From: Halobacterium sp. KA-4 | Lineage (GTDB): Archaea > Halobacteriota > Halobacteria > Halobacteriales > Halobacteriaceae | NCBI RefSeq assembly: GCF_021028995.1 | Contig: NZ_JAJJZG010000004.1 | Location: 1 to 64,000, forward strand | Direction: 5' to 3' | DNA: 64,000 bases | Shown: positions 43,057-51,438 of the stretch, in pieces | Layout of the letters: each line of letters starts with the position of its first letter | How positions within the stretch are numbered: the first letter of the stretch is position 1 | The notes under the pieces: model-generated | Databases searched by the model: none | What the model saw: only the letters and a program-made list of their open reading frames with translations | What the model was told of the DNA's origin: nothing | Made by a program: the position numbers and the translations under genes

Positions 43057-43926
43057 ATGACGACCGAAGAGACGAGCGTCGAGCCGCAGGTGGTCGGCGA
43101 CGCGCTCGACCAAATCCAGTCTGCCGCGACCGCGCTTGGGGTTCCCGCGGAGACGACGGAGACCGCGATTGCGGTGTTCCGCCGTCACCGCGACCAGCGC
43201 GCGGCCCACGCGCACAACGTCGCGACGACTGCAGCGGCATGCCTGTACGTTGCGTGCAAAGTTGAGCGAGTCCCGCGTACGGTCGACGAGTTCGTCGACG
43301 CGACGGGCGTCGATCGCACGCAGCTCCTGCGGCGCGCAAAGGCGGTGACCAGCGAACTCGGCATCGACCTCTCGGGGTTCGCGGACGCCTCCCAGTACGT
43401 CGACCGGTACGCCGACGAGCTCTCGCTCCCCGAGGACGTCGCGGACCGCGCGCGGGAAATCGTCGACCACTGCGAGGACGCCGGCATCGCGGGCGGTAAG
43501 TCGCCAAGCGGGTGGGCGGCGGCCGCCATCTACAATGCCTCTGTGGAGGCCGACATGAACGTGCGGCAGGACACGCTCACGGAACTGGCGGACGTCACGC
43601 ACGTCACCATCAGGAACCGCTACAAGGAGCAACGCGAAGTGCTGCGCGAGCGGAACCCGCCGCCCGCAACCGCGGTGGCCGCTATCGACTGGTATCGCGA
43701 GTACCTGCCCGCGTCGGATTACGTTGCGAGCACGGCGCGCGACCTGCTGGAGTCGGCGGCGGACGTCCGATCCGTGGACGACGAGCCCGCTGCGTGGGCG
43801 GCCGCCGCGCTCCGGGTCGCGGGCGAGCGAGCGGGCGCTCCAATCGGCATGAAGGCGCTGAAGACGCCCGCGGGCTGTGCTTCGACGGACATCCATGACC
43901 GCGCTAGCGATCTCGAATCGCTGTAG
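43057..43926 (+). CDS. TFB-like factor lacking the zinc ribbon
   Basis: A 289-aa paralogue of archaeal transcription factor B. Two cyclin repeats are clear (about 14-102: TTAAACLYVACKVERVPRTVDEF; about 110-195: GWAAAAIYNASVEADMNVRQD). The N-terminal zinc ribbon and B-reader that recruit and open the polymerase are absent; the protein begins at the first repeat. Beyond the second repeat, residues 204-289 look like another cyclin-type half (EPAAWAAAALRVAGERAG). It may bind TBP-promoter complexes without recruiting polymerase, or act in a non-promoter role. Confidence 0.82.
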   Translation: MTTEETSVEPQVVGDALDQIQSAATALGVPAETTETAIAVFRRHRDQRAAHAHNVATTAAACLYVACKVERVPRTVDEFVDATGVDRTQLLRRAKAVTSELGIDLSGFADASQYVDRYADELSLPEDVADRAREIVDHCEDAGIAGGKSPSGWAAAAIYNASVEADMNVRQDTLTELADVTHVTIRNRYKEQREVLRERNPPPATAVAAIDWYREYLPASDYVASTARDLLESAADVRSVDDEPAAWAAAALRVAGERAGAPIGMKALKTPAGCASTDIHDRASDLESL

Positions 43927-44437
43927 TCTGAGGCGTGGCGCGCACTCGACGGATTCGTCGAGATCGGCGACGTAGCCGTCGTCGCTACTATCGAGGCTGT
44001 TCTCGGTGACTTCGTTCGCCGGCTTGTGCGCGTGGACGAACGACTACTCAAACCCGTGAAATAGCGATATACCCGGGGGAGAACAGCAGGTCCCCGGGCT
44101 GTAGTTCGTCGCGCTCTCCGGCGTCGCCGACAGCGCGTTGCTGGTCGGCGTCCCGCGGGCGCGTATCACCGTGGCGCCGAAATACGGCCCAGACGAGGAC
44201 CGAGAAGTCGATACTGGCGTCCGTGAAGCGGCCCCAGCGGTAGGGCGTCAACGCGTACTCGCGGGCCGCCGATCGGCTTTTGCGTCCGTGCGGAAAGGCA
44301 CGCGTTGCCAGTCGTCGCGGGCATCGCGATAGTATCGAAGCACGGTCACGTCGAAGGCGAGTGGCGGGTACGATAGCGCTGGACGGCGAGCGTTGCGCGG
44401 CGGGCAGCGTCCACACCATCGGGGGTGCGAACCGGCG
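43927..44437 (-). pseudogene. NlpC/P60 peptidase pseudogene
   Basis: Pieces of one NlpC/P60 cell-wall-type peptidase appear in order but in different frames. First VTVLRYYRDARDDWQRVPFRTD, then EYALTPYRWGRFT, ADQQRAVG and LQPGDLLFSPG ending in a stop, then VHAHKPANEVTENSLD and YVADLDESVECAPR. The catalytic DCSG is changed to DFSV. At least two frameshifts, one stop and the lost Cys show it is dead. It fills the 511-bp gap after the TFB-like gene. Confidence 0.75.
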
Positions 44438-45214
44438 TCAAGAATCCTCGCCGAACACGTCGATGAACTCGCGCTGCTCGGCCAGAATCTTGGGGTCAAG
44501 GTCGGCGACGAGCGTGCGTTCGTCGCGGTTGAGCGCAGCGCTGACGGCGCCGTCCGGCCGCACGACGGCGGACTTGCCGGCGTAGTCGACGACACGGGCG
44601 TCCGGGAGGTCGCGACGGCCAGTGCGACCGCAGCCGACGACCCAGCGTACGCCGTCGAGGGCGCGGGCGCGCAGGAGGAGCCGCCAGTTCTCGCTGTGCG
44701 TGCCCGGCCACGCACCAACGACGAAGAGGGCGTCAACGCGTTCGCGGGCGAATTCGGCGCTAACGTCCACGAAGTTGAGGTCGTAACAGGTGATGACGCC
44801 CGTCCTCCCGGCGGGGGTCTCCACGGTGACTGCGTCGTCGCCGGCCGTGAGTACGTCGGCTTCGCCGCCCCAGAGGTTACGCTTCCGGTAGTACGTACGG
44901 TCGCCGTCCGGCGTGATGTAGCCGGTGGTGTTGTAGTAGTCGTCGCCCGCATCCTCGACGAAGCCCGCGAGCACGCTCACGTCGTAGTCCGCGGCGGAGG
45001 CGGCGAGGCGGTCGAGTGCGTCGCTGTCGTGGGCGAGCGCGGCGTCGTGGACGCGGTCGTCGGCGACGAAGCCAGTGAGCGCGTACTCGGGGAACAGTGC
45101 GACATCCACGCGGTCGTCGAGGCCGGCGAGGCGTTCGCCGACGGTAGCGAGGTTGGCGGGCGGGTCGAGGTCTGCGAGGTCGGTCTGACAGGCGGCGACG
45201 GTCGGTGTCGGCAC
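44438..45214 (-). CDS. Carbon-nitrogen hydrolase (nitrilase family)
   Basis: A 258-aa amidase-type enzyme with the Glu-Lys-Cys triad: LFPEYALTGF (Glu), YYRKRNLWGGE (Lys) and VITCYDLNF (Cys). The structure is a single alpha-beta-beta-alpha sandwich. Family members hydrolyse omega-amides, carbamoyl or deaminated glutathione-like compounds; the substrate here is open. I took the GTG at 45214 (start VPTPTVAACQ), since the frame before it, from a TTG, is atypical. It follows the NlpC/P60 relic without spacing. Confidence 0.85.
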   Translation of the reverse strand: MPTPTVAACQTDLADLDPPANLATVGERLAGLDDRVDVALFPEYALTGFVADDRVHDAALAHDSDALDRLAASAADYDVSVLAGFVEDAGDDYYNTTGYITPDGDRTYYRKRNLWGGEADVLTAGDDAVTVETPAGRTGVITCYDLNFVDVSAEFARERVDALFVVGAWPGTHSENWRLLLRARALDGVRWVVGCGRTGRRDLPDARVVDYAGKSAVVRPDGAVSAALNRDERTLVADLDPKILAEQREFIDVFGEDS

Positions 45215-45273
45215 GCCGCGGAATCGGCGCGCAGCCAGCAAAAACCCGGCGGACCGTTTTAATACGAATTTGA

Positions 45274-45286
45274 GTAAAGTCTTTAC
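45274..45286. promoter_or_regulatory. Palindrome at the aldehyde dehydrogenase promoter
   Basis: GTAAAG-T-CTTTAC, a perfect inverted repeat around a single base, lies 24-36 bp before the ATG at 45310. That overlaps the expected TATA position and suggests an operator for a dimeric regulator. Confidence 0.45.
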
Positions 45287-45309
45287 CCGGGGCGTGCCAA
45301 TCTCCGCGT

Positions 45310-46755
45310 ATGGAACGAGAGGCCATCCGTCGCCGGGAGCGGCTGTACGTGGGTGGCGAGTGGGTCACGGGGCCTGACACCTTCCCCGTCACCGACCTCG
45401 CCGAAGGCGGCACGTTCGCCGAAGTCGCGGCGGCCGACGAGGACGCTGCCAACGACGCGCTCGCCGCCGCCGAGGACGCGAAGGCGACGCTTCGAGACAC
45501 CACGATTCCGCAGCGCTGCGAGTGGCTGCAGGCCATCGCGGACGGCCTGCGCGACCGTAAAACCGAGCTCGCGGAGGTCATCGTCCGCGAGGCCGGCAAA
45601 CCAATCTCCTCGGCGCGCGGCGAGGTCGACAGCGCCGCCGAGCGCTTCGAGCGCGCCATCGAGGAGATTCGCCACCTCAAGGGCGAGTACCGGGAGGGCA
45701 CCACAAGCGGCCACGAGGGCTGGGAGGCCATCGTGAAGCACGAGCCGGTCGGTGCTGTGCTCTGCATCACGCCGTACAACTATCCGCTCGCGACGACGGC
45801 GCTGCAGGTCGCGCCCGCTCTCGCCGCCGGGAACGCGGTCGTCCTCAAGCCCGCGAGCAAGACGCCCGTGAGCGCCGCTATCCTCACTGAAATCGTCGAC
45901 GAGGTCGGGCTCCCGGACGGCGCATTCAACTTCGTGCCGGGGAAGGCCAGCGTCATCGGCGACGAATTGGCGGGTGACGACCGCGTGAACGCAATCGCGA
46001 TGACCGGCTCCTCGGGCGCCGGCAAGCACGTCGCCTACGAGTCCGGGATGGTGAACCTCCACATGGAACTCGGCGGGAACGCGCCCGCCGTCGTCTTCGA
46101 CGACGCGGACCTCGACGAGGCCGCCGGTGCGGCCGCGAAGGGATCGCTGAAGTACGCCGGCCAGCGCTGTTCGGCCATCTCGCGCGTGCTCGCTCACGAA
46201 TCCATCCACGACGACATCGTCGAGCGCATCGACGCTGGGATGGACGACTGGGTGCAGGGCGACCTCTTCGACGAGGACACCGACCTCGGCCCGCTCATCA
46301 GCGCCGAGCAGGCGGACTGGGTCGAGGAACTGGTCGATGAGGCCGTCGATCGCGGTGCGACCGTCGTGCGCGGCGGCGACCGATACGAGCAAAAAGAGGG
46401 CGTCCACGTCTTCGAGCCGACGCTGCTCGCGGACGTCCCACAGGACGCCCGCATCGTCGACGAGGAGCAGTTCGGGCCCGTCTGCGCGGTGACGACGTTC
46501 GAGGACGACGACGAAGCCCTCGAAGTCGCGAACCGCTCGGACCTGGCGCTGGACGCCTGCGTGTTCACCAGCGACTACGACCGCGCGATGCGGATGGCCG
46601 AGTACATCGACGCGGGCGCGGTCCGCATCAACGGCGCGCCCTCCCACGGCCTCGGCGACATTCCGTTCGGCGGGAACGAGGACTCCGGCATCGGTCGCGA
46701 GGGACTGGACTCGACCATCCACGAGTTCGTCCGCAAGAAGTCGATTATTCTATAG
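45310..46755 (+). CDS. Aldehyde dehydrogenase (lactaldehyde/GAPN-like)
   Basis: A 481-aa NAD(P)-dependent enzyme. The catalytic Cys is in KYAGQRCSAIS and the general-base Glu in MELGGNAP. The cofactor segment ITPYNYPLATTALQVAPALA is followed by MTGSSGAGKHVA, and the C-terminal INGAPSHGLGDIPFGGNEDSGIG is of the GAPN/lactaldehyde type. It could oxidise glyceraldehyde-3-phosphate irreversibly or a hydroxyaldehyde; sequence alone does not decide. It converges on the MFS gene with an 11-bp overlap. The palindrome before it implies regulation by substrate. Confidence 0.88.
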   Translation: MEREAIRRRERLYVGGEWVTGPDTFPVTDLAEGGTFAEVAAADEDAANDALAAAEDAKATLRDTTIPQRCEWLQAIADGLRDRKTELAEVIVREAGKPISSARGEVDSAAERFERAIEEIRHLKGEYREGTTSGHEGWEAIVKHEPVGAVLCITPYNYPLATTALQVAPALAAGNAVVLKPASKTPVSAAILTEIVDEVGLPDGAFNFVPGKASVIGDELAGDDRVNAIAMTGSSGAGKHVAYESGMVNLHMELGGNAPAVVFDDADLDEAAGAAAKGSLKYAGQRCSAISRVLAHESIHDDIVERIDAGMDDWVQGDLFDEDTDLGPLISAEQADWVEELVDEAVDRGATVVRGGDRYEQKEGVHVFEPTLLADVPQDARIVDEEQFGPVCAVTTFEDDDEALEVANRSDLALDACVFTSDYDRAMRMAEYIDAGAVRINGAPSHGLGDIPFGGNEDSGIGREGLDSTIHEFVRKKSIIL

Positions 46756-48034
46756 TCCGGCGGGTCACCGTCGCGACTACCGCTCCCGCGAGTACGAGCC
46801 CGCCAGCGACGGCGAACGCGCCGACGTAACTGAGTTCTGTGGCGAGGAGACCGCCGACGACGCTGCCAACCGCCGTTCCTAGTCCGCCCAGCGCCGTGTA
46901 CGCGCCGAGCGCGTCCCCACGAACTGCGGGCGGGGCGAGTCGCGCGACAATGGTCGTCCCGGTGACGGCGACGACCGCCCACGTCAAGCCGACCGCGACG
47001 AACAGCACGACTAGCCCCGGGAGCGCGAGCGCGCCGAGCACGGCTGCGAACGCGACTGCGGGGAAGAGGACGACGCGTGCGGCGAGCGCGGCGGTCTGTA
47101 CGGCTTCCGGGCTGCGGGCCGCAGCAAGCGCGCCGACGCGCTCGTAGGCGACCGCGGAGGCCGCGCTGGAGACGAGGAACAGCGCGAACACGTTGCCGGA
47201 CGCGAGTCCAAGGTCCGTGGCGAGGTACGACGGGAGCGGGCCGAAAAACACCGCGAACCCCGTGAAGAACAGCGTCGCGGCCACGAGGTAGCCCGATAGC
47301 GCGGGCGTCAGCCGGGCGGCGAGCGTGCGTGGGTGGAGCCGGCGGAGCGCCCAGAACGATCGCACGCCGGAGAATGGCGCGAGCCGGGCGGCTCGACCCG
47401 CACCGCGCTGGAGGCTCTCGATGGAGACTGTGGCGCGACCGAACCGCGCCGCTGAGACGTCGGGCCGGCCGGGTAGCCAGCGCCACGCGAGCACGGTGGC
47501 TAGCCCGCATGCGGCGGCCGAGGCGTAGAAGAACCAGCGCTGGGCGGTGATGGCGGCCGTGTACTGGCTGGCGATGGCGGTCCACGCGGCGCCCGCGAGC
47601 AGGCCGGCGAGCCAGCCGTAGCCCTGCCACGCGTTCAGCACGCCGATGCGGCGGTCCCACTCCGCGTCGGGGTGGCCGGAGACGACCAGCAGCGCGAGCA
47701 CGGGCGCGGCGGCGGCGACGGCGAACTGGAGCGCGGCGTTCGCGGCGACGACCGCGGGCAACGACTCCGCGAGCGGGAGCGCGACAAACGAGACGGCCGA
47801 GAGGCCGAGGCTGACGAGGAGGAACGGGCGGTAGCGGCCGGTGCGGGTAGCGAGGTTCCCCCACGCGAGCGCGCCGGGGATGCCGGCGAACGCAGCGGTC
47901 GCAGCGACGACGGCGACGACGAACGCGTCCGCGCCGAGCGCGATGGCGTACAGCGGCACGAGCACGGACGAAGCGCCGACGGCGGCGTAGCCGAGACTCC
48001 ACGCGACCAGCCAGCGGTCCCCGGTGTCGAACAC
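46745..48034 (-). CDS. MFS transporter
   Basis: A 429-aa, 12-helix major facilitator protein with a long central cytoplasmic loop (about 195-230). The helix 2-3 loop carries GNLATRTGRYRP, a version of the MFS A-motif, and WQGYGWLAGLLAGAAW lies in helix 5. The start is uncertain: I used the GTG giving FDTGDRWLVAW, which puts the first helix directly after it and lies 32 bp past the ZIP stop. Substrate unknown; it is downstream of the ZIP gene in one direction. Confidence 0.8.
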   Translation of the reverse strand: MFDTGDRWLVAWSLGYAAVGASSVLVPLYAIALGADAFVVAVVAATAAFAGIPGALAWGNLATRTGRYRPFLLVSLGLSAVSFVALPLAESLPAVVAANAALQFAVAAAAPVLALLVVSGHPDAEWDRRIGVLNAWQGYGWLAGLLAGAAWTAIASQYTAAITAQRWFFYASAAACGLATVLAWRWLPGRPDVSAARFGRATVSIESLQRGAGRAARLAPFSGVRSFWALRRLHPRTLAARLTPALSGYLVAATLFFTGFAVFFGPLPSYLATDLGLASGNVFALFLVSSAASAVAYERVGALAAARSPEAVQTAALAARVVLFPAVAFAAVLGALALPGLVVLFVAVGLTWAVVAVTGTTIVARLAPPAVRGDALGAYTALGGLGTAVGSVVGGLLATELSYVGAFAVAGGLVLAGAVVATVTRRTIE

Positions 48035-48066
48035 GCCCGAACCCTCGCGGGGCGGGGACAAATCGC

Positions 48067-48864
48067 TTACGCGACCAGCAGCGGGAGCATCGCGGCGACG
48101 CCGACGACCAGCCCGACGAGCAGTTCGCGGTGGCCGTCGTTCGGGAGGCGGCGGCCGACTGCGCGGGCTTCGGGAATGAACTCGGTGAGCACGAGGTAGA
48201 CCATCGCGCCGCCCGCGAATCCGTAGCCGGCGGGGAGCAGCGTGCGCGCGAACTGGACGAACACGAACGCCAGCACCGCGCCGATTGGCTGGGGGACGCT
48301 TGTGAAGACGGCGACACCGACAAGTTTCCAGCGGCGCGCGCCGTGCTCGTGGAGCGGAATCGATACCGCCAGCCCCTCCGGGATGTTGTGGATGGAGATG
48401 GCGATGGTCATGAACACCGCGAGCAGCGGCACGGAGAAGCCCAAGATTGGGTAGCCACCCTCCAGCCCCATGTCGGCGAAGGAGACGCCGACGGCGACGC
48501 CCTCGGGGAACGAGTGGACGGTGAGTACGCCCGCGACGAGCACGAGCTTCTCGAAGTCGGCCTGCGCGATTTCCCGGGGCTCGAACTCGTAGTCGTCGAT
48601 GACGCGACGGGCGACGACGACGAGCGCGACGCCGACGAGCGCGCCCGCGGCGACGTCCAGCGGCGTGCCGTAGTTGAGCCCCTCGCGGAACAGTCCGAAC
48701 CCGGATGCGGAGAGCATGATGCCGGAGGCGAGTCCCCAGAGGCCGACGCGCCAGCGGTCGTTGACGTCGTCGACGAAGAAGAAGGGGAGTGCGCCGAGGC
48801 CGGTTGCGAGGTCCGTCAACAGGCCGGCGAAGAAGACGAACGCGAGCGCACCCGTGAGTTCCAT
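48067..48864 (-). CDS. ZIP-family metal transporter (GufA-like)
   Basis: A 265-aa, eight-helix carrier for Zn2+, Fe2+ or Mn2+. The metal-binding helices 4 and 5 show HSFPEGVAVG and HNIPEGLAVS, the family signature. The frame is complete. A degenerate metal-type palindrome (48917-48932) lies in the region it shares with the divergent MazG gene. If real, this would tie it to the same regulator as the iron ABC operon. The MFS gene follows by 32 bp and may be co-transcribed. Confidence 0.9.
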   Translation of the reverse strand: MELTGALAFVFFAGLLTDLATGLGALPFFFVDDVNDRWRVGLWGLASGIMLSASGFGLFREGLNYGTPLDVAAGALVGVALVVVARRVIDDYEFEPREIAQADFEKLVLVAGVLTVHSFPEGVAVGVSFADMGLEGGYPILGFSVPLLAVFMTIAISIHNIPEGLAVSIPLHEHGARRWKLVGVAVFTSVPQPIGAVLAFVFVQFARTLLPAGYGFAGGAMVYLVLTEFIPEARAVGRRLPNDGHRELLVGLVVGVAAMLPLLVA

Positions 48865-48916
48865 GTGCGGCGGTACGAACGCTCGTGGAATAGTCTTTCC
48901 CTTCCCAGAAAGAAAA

Positions 48917-48932
48917 GTTTGGGAAACCTAAA
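48917..48932. promoter_or_regulatory. Degenerate DtxR-type operator between ZIP and MazG genes
   Basis: GTTTGG-GAAA-CCTAAA keeps the GG-N4-CC core and a perfect right arm, with two mismatches in the left arm. It lies between the divergent ZIP (start 48864) and MazG (start 48973) genes. This is weaker than the other sites, but its position by a metal transporter is telling. Confidence 0.35.
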
Positions 48933-48972
48933 AACCATCCAAGTGAAGGGGGTTCAGTCTCTCCCGCGGCGT

Positions 48973-49275
48973 ATGGACGAGCAAGCCCGCGTCGCCGCGT
49001 TCCTCGACGAGGAGGACCTCCACGCACCGCCAGCCAACCGCGTGCTCGATCTCGCCAGCGAGGTCGGCGAACTCTCGAAGAACGTCAACGAATCCACCGA
49101 CTACGGAGCTAGCGCGGGCGCGGACGTCGACCGCGACGAACTCGGGGACGCCCTGTTCTGCCTGCTCGCGCTCGCCGACGAACTCGACTACGACGCGAGT
49201 GCGGCGCTCGACGAGGCGCTCGGGAAATATGAGGACCGGCTCGCCGACTCCGGGACGGCCGGCTCCGGCGAGTAG
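48973..49275 (+). CDS. MazG-like nucleotide pyrophosphohydrolase
   Basis: A 100-aa all-helical protein with the MazG metal site EVGELSKN (E-x2-E) and DELGDALFCLLAL (E-x2-D). Such house-cleaning enzymes hydrolyse nucleoside triphosphates to monophosphates plus pyrophosphate. The longer frame upstream is antisense to the ZIP gene, so I started at MDEQARV. It stands alone ahead of the acyl-CoA synthetase gene. Confidence 0.85.
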   Translation: MDEQARVAAFLDEEDLHAPPANRVLDLASEVGELSKNVNESTDYGASAGADVDRDELGDALFCLLALADELDYDASAALDEALGKYEDRLADSGTAGSGE

Positions 49276-49335
49276 CGGGTTCTCGTCTCCCGGGAGGCGC
49301 GGACGCTTTTATAGCCCTGCTGTGCGTCGGTCAAC

Positions 49336-51438
49336 GTGAAGATGGAAGACGACGCAAGCGGGCTGTTCGCGCCCGACAGAGTCGCCGTCGTCGGTGCAAC
49401 CGACCGGGAGGGTTCTATCGGTCGCGCCATCGCGACGAACCTCGCTGACTTCGACGGCGACGTCGTCGCCGTCAACCCGGGCCGCGACGCAGTGCTCGGC
49501 TACGACTGCTACCCGGACCTCCAGTCTGCCCCCGACGCCGACCTCGCGGTCGTCGTCGTCCCACCTTCTGTAGTGGTCGACGCCGTCCGTGACGCCGGCG
49601 AAGCAGGCGTCCGGAACGTGGTGGTCATCACCGCGGGGTTCAGCGAGACCGGCAGCGAGGGCGCGGCCCGCGAGCACGAACTCGCGGCCGTCGCCGACGA
49701 GTACGACCTCAACCTCGTCGGCCCGAACAGCCTCGGCGTGCTCTCCACGCCGTCGGGACTGAACGCAACGTTCGGCCCGTCGAACGCGCTCCCCGGCTCG
49801 CTCTCGTTCATGAGTCAGTCGGGCGCGTTCATCACGGCCGTATTGGACTGGGCGAACGACCAGGGAATCGGCTTCAAGGACGTCGTCAGCCTCGGGAACA
49901 AGGCCGTCATGGACGAGACGGACTTTCTCCGGCAGTGGCACGACGACCCCGAGACGAACGTCGTGCTCGGCTACCTCGAGGGCATCGAGGACGGCCGCGA
50001 TTTCATCGACACCGCCCGCGAGGTCACGCAGGACACGCCCGCGGTCGTCGTGAAGTCCGGCCGCACGGAGGCCGGCGCGCAGGCCGCGTCCTCGCACACG
50101 GGGACCATCGCGGGCAGCGAGGCCGCCTACGAGGCAGGCTTCGAGCAGGCGGGCGTCGTCCGCGCGGAGAACGTCCAGGAACTGTTCGACTTCGCGCGCG
50201 CCCTCGACGGCCTCCCGCTCCCGGACTCCGAGGAGGTCGCGGTCGTCACGAACGCAGGCGGTCCGGGCGTGATGGCGACGGACGCAGTCGGCGATGCTCG
50301 ACTGTCGATGGCGTCGTTCGGCGACGACACGCTCGACGCGCTCTCCGACTCGCTGCCAGACGCGGCGAACGTCTACAACCCCGTGGACGTGCTCGGGGAC
50401 GCCGGCGTCGACCGGTTCGCGGACGCCCTCGACACCGTACTCGGCTCGGAGGACGTCGGCTGCGCGGTCGTCGTCGCCGCACCCACGGCCGTCATGGACT
50501 TCGGCGACCTCGCGGAGGTGCTCGCCAAGCGGCAGGCCGAACACGGCAAGCCCGTGGTCGCGTGCCTGATGGGTGGCGAGCGCACTGAGGCCGCGGCCGA
50601 CACGCTCTCAGCGGCGGGCATCCCGAACTACTTCGACCCAGCACGGGCGGTGCGTAGCCTGGACGCGCTCGCCGTCCAGCGCGCCGTCGAGGCCCGCGAG
50701 TACGAGGAACCCACCGAGTTCGACGTAGATCGTGAACGTGCTCGCGAGATTCTTGATGCCGCCGCGGAACGGGATTCTCGCCGGCTCGGCGTCGAAGCGA
50801 TGGATCTGCTCGATGCCTACGGCATTCCGACACCCGGGGGCGAAGTCGTCGACGATCCCATAGCAGCCGAGGAGGTCGCTCACGACATCGACGGCGATGT
50901 CGTGATGAAAATCGTCAGTCCGGATATCCTCCACAAGTCCGATATCGGCGGCGTGAAAGTCGGTGTCTCCGACGAGGCGGTCCGGGATGCCTACGAGGAC
51001 CTCGTAACGCGCGCGAAGAACTACCAGCCCGACGCCACTATCCTCGGCGTCCAAGTCCAGGAGATGGTCGACACCGAGGCTGGGGCGGAGACGATTCTTG
51101 GGATGAATCGCGACCCCCAGTTCGGGCCGCTCGTGCTGTTCGGGCTGGGCGGCATCTTTGTTGAAGTACTGGAGGACACGAGCGTCCGTGTCGCACCCGT
51201 CTCCGAGCGCGAGGCCGACGAGATGATAGACGACCTCGACTCCGCGCCGCTGCTGCGCGGGGCGCGCGGCCGCGAACCGGCCGATGAGACAGCAGTCACA
51301 GAAGCCGTCCAGCGGCTCAGCCAGCTGGTCACCGACTTCCCCGCGATACTGGAACTCGACGTGAACCCGCTACTGGCAACCGCTGACGGCGTGCAGGCGC
51401 TGGACGTCCGACTCACCATCGACCCCGAGGAACTATGA
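49336..51438 (+). CDS. ADP-forming acyl-CoA (acetyl-CoA) synthetase
   Basis: A 700-aa fusion of the alpha and beta subunits of ADP-forming acetyl-CoA synthetase. It makes acetate and ATP from acetyl-CoA, ADP and phosphate, the usual acetate route in haloarchaea. The CoA-binding domain (about 8-100: VAVVGATDREGSIG) and ligase-CoA domain (about 150-430) are followed by the ATP-grasp half (from about 475: EAMDLLDAYGIPTPGG). The phospho-His is probably the one in VKSGRTEAGAQAASSHTGT. The start is at the GTG (49336) or the ATG two codons later. The stop overlaps the next gene (ATGA). Confidence 0.9.
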   Translation: MKMEDDASGLFAPDRVAVVGATDREGSIGRAIATNLADFDGDVVAVNPGRDAVLGYDCYPDLQSAPDADLAVVVVPPSVVVDAVRDAGEAGVRNVVVITAGFSETGSEGAAREHELAAVADEYDLNLVGPNSLGVLSTPSGLNATFGPSNALPGSLSFMSQSGAFITAVLDWANDQGIGFKDVVSLGNKAVMDETDFLRQWHDDPETNVVLGYLEGIEDGRDFIDTAREVTQDTPAVVVKSGRTEAGAQAASSHTGTIAGSEAAYEAGFEQAGVVRAENVQELFDFARALDGLPLPDSEEVAVVTNAGGPGVMATDAVGDARLSMASFGDDTLDALSDSLPDAANVYNPVDVLGDAGVDRFADALDTVLGSEDVGCAVVVAAPTAVMDFGDLAEVLAKRQAEHGKPVVACLMGGERTEAAADTLSAAGIPNYFDPARAVRSLDALAVQRAVEAREYEEPTEFDVDRERAREILDAAAERDSRRLGVEAMDLLDAYGIPTPGGEVVDDPIAAEEVAHDIDGDVVMKIVSPDILHKSDIGGVKVGVSDEAVRDAYEDLVTRAKNYQPDATILGVQVQEMVDTEAGAETILGMNRDPQFGPLVLFGLGGIFVEVLEDTSVRVAPVSEREADEMIDDLDSAPLLRGARGREPADETAVTEAVQRLSQLVTDFPAILELDVNPLLATADGVQALDVRLTIDPEEL

